Origin: Aestuariibacter sp. | GTDB taxonomy: Bacteria > Pseudomonadota > Gammaproteobacteria > Enterobacterales > Alteromonadaceae | Direction of reading: 5' to 3' | Length of the DNA stretch: 64,000 nt | Assembly (NCBI GenBank): GCA_017794925.1 | Contig: CP051238.1 | Span: forward strand, 3,462,346 to 3,526,345 | In this document: one piece after another, positions 11,136-25,800 of the stretch | How the letters are laid out: every line of letters starts with the position of its first letter | How positions within the stretch are numbered: the first letter of the stretch is position 1 | The notes under the pieces: model-generated | Seen by the model: the letters and a program-made list of their open reading frames with translations, nothing else | The model's database searches: none | What the model was told of the DNA's origin: nothing | Translations under genes and position numbers: made by a program

Positions 11136-11456
11136 TCACGCCTGCTCCATCGTACACATCAAAGGATGTTGATGTTTACGGGCATACTGATTTACCTGCA
11201 TTACCTTTGTTTCTGCTATCTCAGCAGTAAAAATGCCGCAAACGGCTTTACCCCGGTAGTGCACGGTTAACATCACTTGGTTTGCTTTTTCAGCATCCAA
11301 CCGGAAGAAACGCATAAGAACTTCAACAACAAAGTCCATGGGCGTGTAGTCATCATTATTCAATAAGACCTTGTACATCGGTGGCGGTTCCGTCTTTTGA
11401 CGTTCCCTTTCGAGTAGTCGCTCTTTATCGATACTAATGGCGTTACCTTTACTCAT
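11136..11456 (-). CDS. clpS: ClpS, N-degron adaptor of ClpAP
   Basis: Adaptor that binds N-terminal Leu, Phe, Tyr or Trp and hands the substrate to ClpA. It has 106 residues, as in E. coli. Motifs: the ligand pocket [19 protein letters not shown], then [23 protein letters not shown]. Its N-terminal extension is polar and flexible, needed for transfer to ClpA in characterised homologues. It is first in the clpS-clpA operon and divergent from cspD. Confidence 0.97.
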   Translation of the reverse strand: MSKGNAISIDKERLLERERQKTEPPPMYKVLLNNDDYTPMDFVVEVLMRFFRLDAEKANQVMLTVHYRGKAVCGIFTAEIAETKVMQVNQYARKHQHPLMCTMEQA

Positions 11457-11668
11457 AATTTAATCATAGTGCGCTTGCAAGGAATTTCAGATCTTTTTTA
11501 CCATTATTTTGTCCGGAAAAAAAATAAATTGCACTTGCATAATGCGGTTAAAATATCTACAGTTTTAGTATGTTTTGTGAGTGACGCACAAAGCATGTTC
11601 TGCCCCGTGTTCTTTTGTATTGTGGGGGCAGACTCCCGTGAGTTCAAGGATTAAGAGGAAGTCGAAGT
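11457..11668. promoter_or_regulatory. Divergent clpS/cspD control region
   Basis: A 212-base gap with outward genes on both sides. Near the cspD start an inverted repeat TGCCCC (11601-11606) and GGGGCA (11625-11630) could form a hairpin in the cspD leader. The cspD ATG has an AAGAGGAA ribosome site. Promoter boxes could not be fixed by eye. Confidence 0.35.
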
Positions 11669-11887
11669 ATGGCGGTTGGCAAAGTTAAATGGTTTAACAA
11701 TGCGAAAGGGTTTGGATTTATCGTGCCCGAGGAAGGTGGCGAAGATATTTTTGCTCATTATTCAACAATTCAAATGGAAGGTTATCGGTCACTCAAGGCT
11801 GGTCAGGAAGTGACCTATGAAGTGCAGCAAGGCCCCAAAGGCTTGCATGCTGAAAACATTGGTTTTGTTGAGGACGAAGAGCGCTAA
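11669..11887 (+). CDS. cspD: Cold shock-like protein CspD
   Basis: Single-stranded nucleic-acid-binding cold-shock-domain protein of 72 residues. RNP1 is visible as KGFGFI and RNP2 as DIFAHYSTI. The C-terminus (GLHAENIGFVEDEER) and the position divergent to clpS both point to the CspD branch, whose E. coli member inhibits replication in stationary phase. A terminator follows 30 bases downstream. Confidence 0.95.
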   Translation: MAVGKVKWFNNAKGFGFIVPEEGGEDIFAHYSTIQMEGYRSLKAGQEVTYEVQQGPKGLHAENIGFVEDEER

Positions 11888-11916
11888 GTCACCTCGTAAG
11901 CAGACATCGGATAATC

Positions 11917-11957
11917 AACAAGCCTTACCCGGGGACGAGTAAGGCTTGTTTATTTTT
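11917..11957 (+). terminator. Terminator after cspD
   Basis: ACAAGCCTTAC pairs with GTAAGGCTTGT around a loop of about 9 bases, followed by TTTATTTTT. The 5' flank is less T-rich on the other strand, so it mainly serves cspD. Confidence 0.85.
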
Positions 11958-11993
11958 GGCTGGCTTTACATGAATGTTGCCAGAACAGTGGGG

Positions 11994-12914
11994 CTAAATG
12001 CCTAAATCTGGTAGGACAAAGGATTTAAAGTTCGGATGCAGCCGAACCCATAATCCGGGATTAGCATTCAGCTGTGCTTCCACTTTGCTCCGCTCAGGGT
12101 CCAATTTCGTATTCAGTACCTTCCTGTAAGTCGCCACTTTCGCTGGCGCTGTGCTAGCATCAACAACAGACTGCACCACTTTTTTTGCATTCAATATTGT
12201 GGCCGGCCCTAATGTCAGGATGAATTGCGCGTCACGACATTCTTTCTCATCTACCACAGAAATGTCACTTCCCCCAGCCTTAAATTTACTAATGTGATGC
12301 TCAAGAATACTACTGGAAATTGGAATTAGCCCAGCAAGGTGGTGCGCCTGAGCACCTGAGAATGGTTTGATATACGCTAGATGGGACGCGTTCTCTGCTT
12401 CAGGCCCATGACCTATAAAAAAGATGTCCAGCCCGCCTAACGATTCAAGCTTTTGCAAATAATCAATTAAGCTGGCTTCCAAACCATCAGTATCTGTTCG
12501 CATGGGGGTAAAACTTTTTATTTTTTCAAAGAATGCCGGACCCAGGATACGTTCAAAATCGCGTACAAAGCTCAATCCATTTTGCATTGCCATCGGTGCA
12601 AGTGCATCCTGAGTAAACACATTGAGCCTGGCAAATAACGTATCGTATTCAGAATCAGAGGCCAGTTCGCCCAGAAGACGATGCAACTGCTGACCACCTC
12701 GCCCGCCGAGTAGTGCAATATTAATATCGCCGGATTTTTCTTTTGCCGTTAGCATCAGTTCATTAAGCATTGCCTCGCCTACAGCCAGTTCACTGGTCAG
12801 AACTGTCGGTGACAAGCCGTGGTCCACTAGCGGTAAGTCAGCTGTTTCCGCATAGGAAAGCCAGACATTATTATTTTTATCTTCTCTTGAAAACGCGGGT
12901 TTATGTGTTGTCAT
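11994..12914 (-). CDS. NagB/6-phosphogluconolactonase-fold protein, degenerate active site
   Basis: Protein of 306 residues whose layout follows the glucosamine-6-phosphate deaminase / 6-phosphogluconolactonase fold. IALLGGRGGQQLHRLL (about 66-81) replaces the phosphate-binding loop, LNVFTQDAL (97-105) the NagB MDEY region, and FFIGHGPEAENASHLAYI (165-182) the GEDGH-type catalytic loop. The usual Asp and His of that loop are not recognisable, so it may be non-catalytic or have another substrate. It lies downstream of icd on the same strand, but a terminator separates them. I know no assigned function for this subgroup. Confidence 0.6.
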   Translation of the reverse strand: MTTHKPAFSREDKNNNVWLSYAETADLPLVDHGLSPTVLTSELAVGEAMLNELMLTAKEKSGDINIALLGGRGGQQLHRLLGELASDSEYDTLFARLNVFTQDALAPMAMQNGLSFVRDFERILGPAFFEKIKSFTPMRTDTDGLEASLIDYLQKLESLGGLDIFFIGHGPEAENASHLAYIKPFSGAQAHHLAGLIPISSSILEHHISKFKAGGSDISVVDEKECRDAQFILTLGPATILNAKKVVQSVVDASTAPAKVATYRKVLNTKLDPERSKVEAQLNANPGLWVRLHPNFKSFVLPDLGI

Positions 12915-13001
12915 TGTCGAACCTTATTGCACAAACGTAACCTGAATACGTCATTCTGCCACCGGTAGCACAAAATGTAAAAAAAGATAAAAAACAACCA
13001 T

Positions 13002-13031
13002 AAAAAAGCCGGCATTATCTGCCGGCTCTTT
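13002..13031 (-). terminator. Terminator downstream of icd
   Basis: On the minus strand GAGCCGGC, a loop of about seven bases, then GCCGGC followed by TTTTTTA. It lies 25 bases past the icd stop and before the NagB-like gene. Confidence 0.8.
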
Positions 13032-13055
13032 ATGATTTAAATGATCCTTTATGCG

Positions 13056-15705
<2,650 letters not shown>

Positions 15706-16356
15706 ATGTCTTCCACCATCATCCTTTTCAATAAACCTTACATGGTCTTGTCGCAATTTACCGATGCCGATGGTCGTAAAACATTAAAAGATTATATTGA
15801 CCAGCCGGGTGTGTATGCAGCAGGTCGACTCGACCGGGATTCAGAGGGGTTACTGGTGCTGACCGACAACGGCGCACTGCAGCACAAACTTACCCACCCA
15901 CAGGCCAAAACCAGCAAAACATATTGGGTGCAGGTAGAAGGTGATGTCGACAATCACGCTATACAGGCGCTGGAAACCGGCGTTGAACTAAAAGACGGCA
16001 TGACCCTGCCCGCCAAAGTTTCGCGTATGGCACCGCCCGCAGTTTGGGAGCGCGATCCGCCAATTCGGGAACGCAAGCACATTCCCACTACCTGGTTGAG
16101 TATTACCATCAGCGAAGGCCGCAATCGTCAGGTGCGACGGATGACTGCGCATGTCGGGTATCCAACGCTGCGGCTTATTCGCTATCGCGTGGGCAACTGG
16201 ACGATTGACGGTATTGAAAATGGCCGTTTCGTGAGCATGCCTGGTCCGGATGACTTGCCGGCACCGAAGCCGACGTTAAGAAAACATTCAGCCCGCCGCA
16301 AACCGTCTTCGGATAGCAAACGGAAAATGCCAAAAAGGCATAATAAATCACGCTAA
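15706..16356 (+). CDS. rluE: 23S rRNA pseudouridine synthase RluE
   Basis: RsuA-family pseudouridine synthase. RluE modifies U2457 in E. coli 23S rRNA. It has 216 residues. The catalytic motif [17 protein letters not shown] contains the Asp that attacks the target uridine. Other motifs are [13 protein letters not shown] and [23 protein letters not shown]. The last 35 residues are a basic Lys/Arg/Ser-rich tail, probably an RNA-binding extension. It sits between icd and mnmA as in E. coli (where nudJ also intervenes), which supports RluE over other RsuA-family members. Confidence 0.92.
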   Translation: MSSTIILFNKPYMVLSQFTDADGRKTLKDYIDQPGVYAAGRLDRDSEGLLVLTDNGALQHKLTHPQAKTSKTYWVQVEGDVDNHAIQALETGVELKDGMTLPAKVSRMAPPAVWERDPPIRERKHIPTTWLSITISEGRNRQVRRMTAHVGYPTLRLIRYRVGNWTIDGIENGRFVSMPGPDDLPAPKPTLRKHSARRKPSSDSKRKMPKRHNKSR

Positions 16357-16429
16357 ATTCGTGCCATGCACAGGGAATTCTGTTAGAATCCGCGCCCCAT
16401 AAAACTGTAAAGAGCACGCAATTACTACT

Positions 16430-17532
16430 ATGTCGGTTACCCCAGCTAAACAAAAAGTCATTGTCGGCATGTCCGGCGGTGTGGATTCGTCTGTGTCAGC
16501 CTACCTGCTTATGCAACAGGGCTACCAGGTTGAAGGCCTGTTTATGAAAAACTGGGAAGAAGACGACAATGACGAATATTGCGCTGCCGCGGAAGACCTG
16601 GCAGATGCCCAGGCCGTTGCCGACAAACTCGGCATAGAGTTACACACCATTAATTTTGCAGCGGAATACTGGGACAACGTGTTCGAGTACTTCCTGGAAG
16701 AATACAAAGCCGGCCGCACACCTAATCCGGACATCATGTGTAACAAAGAGATCAAATTCAAAGCGTTTCTTGAATACGCCGCAGAAGATTTAGGCGCAGA
16801 TTACATCGCTACCGGACACTATGTACGCCGCCGTGAGGTCGATGGTCACTGGCAAATGCTGCGCGGTCATGACGACAATAAAGACCAAAGCTATTTCTTG
16901 TATACACTGGGTGAAGAACACGTTGCTAAAACCTTGTTCCCGGTTGGCGAAATTGAAAAGCCCCGGGTACGCGAAATCGCTGAAGAACAAGGGTTAATCA
17001 CCCACGATAAAAAAGACAGCACCGGTATTTGTTTTATTGGTGAACGGAAATTTAAAGATTTCCTGAGCCGATACCTGCCAGCCCAACCCGGTATCATTGA
17101 AACCGCCGAAGGCGATGAAATTGGTACTCACGAAGGCCTGATGTACCATACATTAGGTCAGCGCAAAGGGCTTCATATCGGTGGTTTAAAAGACTTTGGC
17201 GATGATCCCTGGTACGTCGTAGACAAAGACGTTGCCAGAAACGTACTGGTTGTTGGTCAGGGTGCGAACCACCCTCGCCTGTTTTCAAATGGACTGATTG
17301 CAAACCAGCTTCATTGGGTCGACCGTAAAGTACCTGAGGCGCCATTCAGAGCCGCAGTAAAAACCCGATACCGCCAACAGGATATTCCGTGTACTGTCAC
17401 GCCTATGGCCGACGGGCAGGTAGAAGTGAAATTTGACTCACCACAAAAAGCAGTGACACCTGGCCAGTCTGCAGTTTTTTATCAGGGCGAAGTGTGCCTG
17501 GGTGGTGGTATTATCGAGAGTTATATTCGCGA

Positions 17533-17539
<7 letters not shown>
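16430..17539 (+). CDS. mnmA: tRNA-specific 2-thiouridylase MnmA
   Basis: Enzyme that thiolates U34 of tRNAs for Lys, Glu and Gln. It has 369 residues. The PP-loop [15 protein letters not shown] binds ATP. The catalytic cysteines are in [12 protein letters not shown] and [26 protein letters not shown] and the C-terminal barrel follow. A TAGAAT box at 16384-16389 is a plausible -10 for this transcript. The last seven bases overlap the hflD start, so translation of the two is likely coupled. Confidence 0.98.
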
Positions 17540-19547
<2,008 letters not shown>

Positions 19548-19593
19548 GCATCTGCTGATAATCTGGTAGCGCTTGCTTTTGGTGAGGGCTACC

Positions 19594-20772
19594 ATGATTT
19601 CACACTTATCTTTTATTCCACTCGATTCAACCCTACAGTACCTGCAGCGCACATTGCGACTGATATTGTATCTTTACTGCGTCATGCTGGCATTACAGCT
19701 GCCACTTATCTTGTTGGAAAGCCCTGTTAGTTCGCTAAAGCTTACTATTTGGGTAATGTATCTCGTTGCGCTTGGTATGTTAATCAAGCAACGCAGAAGC
19801 TTAACCGAAACCAGGATGAAAACAGGTTTATTCATGTTGTATTTCAGTTATCTCTGCATTGCTGTTTGGTTATGGCCTAACGTCAGTAACACCCACTACT
19901 TTCTGCTAGTGTCACTGGTCATTGCCGGTTTTGTTTTCACAAAGCAGGAACGCACTATTCAGTTCATCATTGTTGCTACCGCCACGCTTACTTATGCAGT
20001 AATTAGTACTTCACAGTATCTGAACCAACCGGGGAATCAGCTGGTTCAGTATTGTAACGACCTGACCCTTTGTGCAATTTGTGTCGTTATCTATATTGTA
20101 TTTCAACGTATGGCACTGCTGCGTTGGCGAAAGTTGAAATCAGCCCATACCCAATCAGTTTCTGTCTTATCAAAACTGCTCCCTTGTGAGCCGGGTAAGC
20201 CTGAACATTTCTGGCCGTTGGGCGTAACGCGTAAATACGATTGTGTCACCGTACTGTTTGCTGATCTTGCGGGCTATACCCAAATTAACCGGGAATCAGG
20301 AGACGATAAAACCCTGACATTTATAAAAGCATTGTTTCATCGCATAGACCAGCGGGCCACTTATTACAACCTGGAAAAGATTAAAACCAATGGCGACCAG
20401 TACATTGCTATAAGTTCACTTGCTTCCTCCAATCAACAACAGAATTGCGAAGCGGTACTCAACTTTGCCATTGCAATCCATAAATTAATCAACAAACTCG
20501 CGCGTCGCAGTGATCTGTCTTTTCAATTGCGGATTGGCATTGCTACCGGACCAGTGCACGCAGGAATGCTAGGAGAACAACGACCTCAGTTCGATGTGTG
20601 GGGACAAACCGTTAATCTGGCAGCCTTTTTAGAACAAACCTGTAGCCATTCAGGCATTCGGTTCTGCTCTCAAACTGCAAAACTGTTGGGTAACGATACC
20701 GAAGACACCTTTCGTGCGCTTACCAGTAAAAAACACCCTGAGGTCACTGGCTGTTATGAAGTGTTACTTTGA
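19594..20772 (+). CDS. Membrane-bound class III nucleotidyl cyclase with altered active site
   Basis: Protein of 392 residues: about six hydrophobic helices in the N-terminal half, then a class III adenylate/guanylate cyclase domain at about 210-392. Metal-binding Asp224 (VLFADLAGYT) and Asp268 (KTNGDQYIA) are present. The adenine-specifying Lys264 and Asp334 (FDVWG) are also present. The canonical VNLAAR motif, whose Arg stabilises the transition state, here reads VNLAAF (Phe345). It may therefore be weakly active, act only as a heterodimer partner, or signal by binding. The ATG at 19594 has GTGAGGG upstream; the upstream TTG at 19573 is less likely. It lies between purB and roxA, where E. 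coli has phoPQ. Confidence 0.85.
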   Translation: MISHLSFIPLDSTLQYLQRTLRLILYLYCVMLALQLPLILLESPVSSLKLTIWVMYLVALGMLIKQRRSLTETRMKTGLFMLYFSYLCIAVWLWPNVSNTHYFLLVSLVIAGFVFTKQERTIQFIIVATATLTYAVISTSQYLNQPGNQLVQYCNDLTLCAICVVIYIVFQRMALLRWRKLKSAHTQSVSVLSKLLPCEPGKPEHFWPLGVTRKYDCVTVLFADLAGYTQINRESGDDKTLTFIKALFHRIDQRATYYNLEKIKTNGDQYIAISSLASSNQQQNCEAVLNFAIAIHKLINKLARRSDLSFQLRIGIATGPVHAGMLGEQRPQFDVWGQTVNLAAFLEQTCSHSGIRFCSQTAKLLGNDTEDTFRALTSKKHPEVTGCYEVLL

Positions 20773-20857
20773 GCAAACAAATCAAAGTCACTGCGCTCAA
20801 AAGCGCACGGGATTTTCTGTTATCATATCAACAGCTAAACTCGCCCAGGTTAATAAC

Positions 20858-21973
20858 GTGACAAACTTCGACAGCAATACATTTCTCAAGGATTACTGGC
20901 AAAAGCAACCTTGCTTGATCAGGCAATTTTTTCCCCAGTTCGAAGATATTATTGACGAACACGAACTTGCCGGTTTAGCCATGGAGCCTGAATTGGATAG
21001 CCGTATTGTACGGTATTACGAAGACAGCTGGCAGGTTATTCAGGGGCCCTTTGCGCATTTCGAACAGTGTAAAGGCTTATGGAGCCTGCTGGTTCAAGGC
21101 GTGGACAAAGTGCTGCCCGACGCTGCCGACATGATGGCGCCATTTAGCTTTATTCCGTACTGGCGTATGGATGACCTTATGATCAGCTTCGCGGTTCCTG
21201 AGGCGGGAGTAGGCCCCCACATCGATCAATATGATGTTTTCTTAATCCAAGGTAAGGGAAGCAGGCGCTGGCGAGTAGGAAAACCAGATATCGCCACTGA
21301 ACGCATCTCAGCACCCGGCCTGCGTCAAGTGGACGCTTTCGAACCCGTGATTGATTGTAAATTACTCCCCGGAGACGTTCTGTATATCCCACCTGGTTGG
21401 CCCCATGATGGAAAGGCAATCTCGCCTTGTATTACTTATTCCGTTGGATTCAGAGCGCCAGAACAGTCACAACTCACAGGCTATCTGGCAGAGCACTTTG
21501 CAAACCACTGTGAATCGACGCGCTTCTCTGACCCGCAGAGACAACCACAATCCAATCCGGTGTGGGTGTCAGAACAAGATACCAGTGCCATTAAGCAGCT
21601 CATTCATGAAGCAGTTGATAGCCCTGCCTTTCTGAATACGTTACTCATGTTATTGAGTGAACAGTCTGTTGAACCTATGCCACCGGATGAAGTATTTACA
21701 GATGCAATAACACTTGAAACGTTTGAGCACAATGAACCTTTATATCGACTTACCGGATTAAGGCCGGTACTACACCCTAAGCTTACTCAACTGTTGTTTA
21801 TCAATGGGGAAAAGGTGGAACATAGCTGCACGGATAGCACGGTTTTAGCCGAGTTATTGTCAAAAACGGTAGTTTATCTCACAGACTTCGACAGTCATCC
21901 ATGCAAACTGGACATAATTTCGGCATTTACTACACTAATTAATATGGGTTATTACAACTTTAGTAGCGAATAA
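20858..21973 (+). CDS. roxA: Ribosomal protein uL16 arginine 3-hydroxylase (RoxA/YcfD)
   Basis: JmjC/cupin-fold Fe(II)- and 2-oxoglutarate-dependent oxygenase. E. coli YcfD hydroxylates Arg81 of ribosomal protein L16. The HxD metal motif is in VGPHIDQYDVFLIQGKGSRRW and the distal His in YIPPGWPHDG. IPYWRMDDLMISFA and the C-terminal winged-helix dimerisation region also match. The frame extends back to 20714 within the cyclase gene, but the GTG at 20858, preceded by AGGT, gives 371 residues against 373 in E. coli. An acetyltransferase gene follows after 10 bases. Confidence 0.93.
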   Translation: MTNFDSNTFLKDYWQKQPCLIRQFFPQFEDIIDEHELAGLAMEPELDSRIVRYYEDSWQVIQGPFAHFEQCKGLWSLLVQGVDKVLPDAADMMAPFSFIPYWRMDDLMISFAVPEAGVGPHIDQYDVFLIQGKGSRRWRVGKPDIATERISAPGLRQVDAFEPVIDCKLLPGDVLYIPPGWPHDGKAISPCITYSVGFRAPEQSQLTGYLAEHFANHCESTRFSDPQRQPQSNPVWVSEQDTSAIKQLIHEAVDSPAFLNTLLMLLSEQSVEPMPPDEVFTDAITLETFEHNEPLYRLTGLRPVLHPKLTQLLFINGEKVEHSCTDSTVLAELLSKTVVYLTDFDSHPCKLDIISAFTTLINMGYYNFSSE

Positions 21974-21983
21974 CGGGGATTTT

Positions 21984-22442
21984 ATGATCAACAGTATTGA
22001 AGCCGTCAGATGGTCAACAGCCAGACAACATCTCGAAGCGCTTCGACGAGCTGTATTCGTGTTGGAGTGGCAATTACCCGAAAGCGAAGAATTTGACGAG
22101 CTCGACACGGATGCACATCACATCTTAGTGTTTGGCGAGAATAACAAGCCCATAGCAACAGGCCGGCTCACTCAAACCGGCGAACTTGGCAGAATTGCCG
22201 TTTTACCCGGTTTTCGCAACATGACAGTGTATAAAACCCTGTTTTCGGCGCTGCTTAAGTTGGCAAGCATTAATAACATTCAGCAAGTGAAAGTACAGTC
22301 AGCTTTGGAAAGTGTCGAATATCACCAGTCCCGGGGCTTTAAACCTGATGGCCCGGTCTTTATGGAAGCTGGCGTGCCCATGCAAAAAATGGTTTGCCAG
22401 CTCACCAAGTTCGACCTGCCGGATGTCGAACACATTCACTAG
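21984..22442 (+). CDS. GNAT-family N-acetyltransferase
   Basis: Small acetyltransferase of 152 residues. It has the ElaA-like or general GNAT layout: RRAVFVLEWQLPESEEFDELD at the N-terminus, HHILVFGENNKPIATGRL, then ELGRIAVLPGFRNMTVYKTLF, where the pyrophosphate loop is less Gly-rich than usual, and YHQSRGFKPDGPVFMEAGVP near the end. The substrate is unknown. A GGGGA site precedes the ATG, and the gene is probably in one transcript with roxA. It ends convergently with the DUF4826 gene, with a 6-base gap. Confidence 0.85.
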   Translation: MINSIEAVRWSTARQHLEALRRAVFVLEWQLPESEEFDELDTDAHHILVFGENNKPIATGRLTQTGELGRIAVLPGFRNMTVYKTLFSALLKLASINNIQQVKVQSALESVEYHQSRGFKPDGPVFMEAGVPMQKMVCQLTKFDLPDVEHIH

Positions 22443-22448
22443 TTTACA

Positions 22449-22853
22449 CTAGCCCCAGAGCTTCTCATTCTGATACAAGGCATACAGGCTGTCGGCGCGG
22501 TTACGCAGCAGTTCAACGAACTCGGCTTGAGACGCATCCTTCTGTGTATTATTGAGCTCCAGGTTTTCTGCTTTTAATTGCCACTGCATCGAAAAGTAAC
22601 GCAATACATCCCTTGCAGCCGCTGCATTTTCAGCCAGAGTCACATCGGTAGGTAAATCGCCCGATATAACCCAATAAACTTTTTGGTCCATCGCTTTGAT
22701 TTTCCACACCGCCAGGTACGGTGCCAGATAACGGCTTTGATCCGTGATCACACTATCAAACAGTATTCCTTCCTGTGCGAGAAATTGATTCGCTTTTTGA
22801 AATTGTGCCTGAACCCAGGCTGTCATCTGTTGTTCGTTTAATTGTTCTGTCAT
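22449..22853 (-). CDS. DUF4826-family protein
   Basis: Cytoplasmic protein of 134 residues with no signal or membrane segment. It is recognised from memory as DUF4826-like by WVQAQFQKANQFLAQEGI, RYLAPYLAVWKIKA, VYWVISGDLPTDVTL and ARDVLRYFSMQWQLKAE. No function is established. It starts 4 bases after the ydiJ stop on the same strand, so it is likely translated from the ydiJ message. Confidence 0.75.
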   Translation of the reverse strand: MTEQLNEQQMTAWVQAQFQKANQFLAQEGILFDSVITDQSRYLAPYLAVWKIKAMDQKVYWVISGDLPTDVTLAENAAAARDVLRYFSMQWQLKAENLELNNTQKDASQAEFVELLRNRADSLYALYQNEKLWG

Positions 22854-22857
22854 ATTT

Positions 22858-25800
22858 TTATTTTCTTGTTATACATGCAAGCAAATGCTGCAACGGATGT
22901 TTTGGTTTAATACTATCAATACGCTGAACCTGACTACGGCACGAATAGCCAGAAGCCATGATTTGCTCTGGTCTGTATCGTGCAATTGCCTGTTCCCAGC
23001 TCAACGCGTATATGCCCAGTGAATTGGGCTTATTTTGTGTTTCATGGCCATAGTTACCAGCCATACCACAGCAACCAACCTTGACGATATCAACCGGCTG
23101 TCCCAATGCACCAAAAAGGGACTGCCATATCTGCTCCGTTTTCGGCAATGCTGTTTTTTCAGTACAGTGTGCAAATAAAGCCAGTGGCTGAGGCTGGGTC
23201 GCACCGGACTTACTCTGCCACATTTCATCGGGTAATGTCTGTAACCACTCGTGCACGGTATGCACATCAAAATCACCGCGCTTTTCACCCAGGATGTGGC
23301 GATATTCGTCGCGATAACAAAGCACCAGTGGCGTGTCTACCCCCACCATGGGAATGTTAAGTTTTGCAACATCATTTAAGAAGCCAGATGTAGTGGAGGC
23401 AGTTTTAGCAAACGCATCCAAAAACCCAGCGACGTGTTGTGGTTTACCATTTGGTTTGAACGGCAGTAATACCGGCGTCTTACCTAACTCACGGACCAAC
23501 CGACCGAAGTCAAGTACTACCTGAGCGTCGTAATAGCTCGTAAACGGATCCTGTACTAAAAGCACATAGTTTTCTCGTTCAGACTCGGGTATCGACGCCA
23601 AGGCATCAAGGTCAAAAGGAGTAAATACAGCACCTTGTTGTTGCTCTAACGTGGGGTAAGACAATAATGGCGCATCGACGTATCCTACTTTCTTTGCAAT
23701 AATATTTTGCAGCCATTTTGCGCCCAGAAACGTATTAACCACTCGCGGAAATCTGGCCATCACCGGTGTCATTTGTTCAACATTGGCAACCAGATAGTCT
23801 TTCATCGGACGCAAATAACGCTGATAGTAAATAGACAGGAATGTAGAACGAAATGTCGGCACGTCTACCTTAATAGGACACTGACTGGTACATGACTTAC
23901 ACGCCAGACAGCCGCTCATAGCCTCAAATACTTCGTGAGAGAAGTCATTATGCTGAGCCCGGGTGTTTTTAAACCTGGTCCACCAGCTCGTTTTAAATTG
24001 TTCAGCCGACAGTTGGTCAGTGTTAACCCCTTGTTTAGACAGCAATCTAACCCATTCGCGAATAAGGCCTGCACGCCCTTTCGGGCTGTGACGACGATCT
24101 TTCGTAATTTTACTGGAAGGACACATCGGTGATGTCGTGTCATAGTTAAAGCACAGGCCATTGCCATTACAATCCATAGCAGGTTTAAATGCGTCCTTAA
24201 ACGCAATGGGGATCGTTCTGTCGAATGTTGCACGCTTTGTATCACTGACACGCACCAGTTGGTCTTCACTGTCTAATGGTGTACAGATTTTCCCTGGGTT
24301 CATCTTATTAGACGGATCAAAGGCAGTCTTGATGCGTCTCAATTCAGCAAACAATGACTCACCAAAAAACGCCGGACCATATTCACTACGGAACCCTTTT
24401 CCATGCTCGCCCCACATAAGGCCACCATGCTTTGCTACGAGCGCAACGACTTCATCTGAAATCTGGTGCATCAGCATTTCTTGTTCAGGGTCGCATAAAT
24501 CTAACGCAGGTCTTACGTGTAATACGCCCGCATCAACATGACCGAACATGCCGTATTGCAACCCATGGCTGTCCAGCAGTTCACGGAACTCCATGATAAA
24601 GTCAGCCAGATTTTCCGGCGGGACGCCAGTATCTTCGGCAAACGGAATCGGCTTCTGACTGCCTTTGGCATTACCCAATAAGCCCACTGATTTTTTACGC
24701 ATTGCGTAAATTTTATTTATATCTGCGCGATCGAATGTGAGCTGATAACCAATGACACCGTATTCGCCAGTAGCTGCAGCAGCGGTCAGTTCCTCCTCCA
24801 GACGTGCAATCCGCGCTTTAATTTCATCCAGGTCGTTACTGTTGTACTCAACCATATTGAGGCCCTGCATATCTTTGCCGGGTACATCCTCAATGAGGTT
24901 TGAAATGGAATGCCAGATGATATCAGTGCGAGCCAGGTTCAGAACTTTACTATCAACAGTTTCAACCGACGTGGCCTTGGCCGCAATCATACGAGGAGCA
25001 TGCCGTAGTGCCGACTCAAAACTATCGTATTTTATATTCACTAATGCAGTTTGATGTGGAATAGCGGTCAGCGATAACTTGGCCTCTGCGACAAACACCA
25101 GGGAACCTTCTGAGCCTGTAATCAAGCGACTTACATCTATGCGAGCATTCTCCTCGTCATAGGCATGTTCCAGGTCATAGCCCGTTAAAAACCGGTTCAT
25201 CCGCGGGAACTTTTCGAGGATTTCACTGCGTTTACCTTTGCAAGTATTTAGCACTTGCCGGAGGATTCGGCCATACGTATCACTACGCGTAGCCATTTTT
25301 TCCGCCTCTTCAACGCTAATCGGGGAGGTTTGCAGAATTTCGCCGTTTGCCAGAACACTGGTTAAGCCCAACACGTGATCACTGGTTTTCCCGTACACCA
25401 GCGAGCCCTGACCAGAGGCATCAGTGCTTATCATACCGCCCATCGTTGCGCGGTTACTGGTTGATAAATCCGGAGAGAAAAAATAACCATAGGGGCGAAG
25501 CGCATCGTTAAGTGCATCTTTAACAACACCAGACTGCACACGAACCCACCCTTCCTGAGGATTGATTTCGAGAATTTTGTTCATGTGGCGCGACATATCG
25601 ACCACAATGCCGTCTGTCAGGCTTTGACCATTGGTACCTGTACCGCCGCCACGCGCACTGAATTTTACCTCAGGATGTTGATTAGCCAACTCACCAATAA
25701 TTTGTAAGTCGTTGATCCCCTTGGGCAACACAACGGCTTGAGGCAATTTCTGGTAAACCGAGTTGTCAGTAGCAACAGCAAGGCGACTACCATAGCTGTA

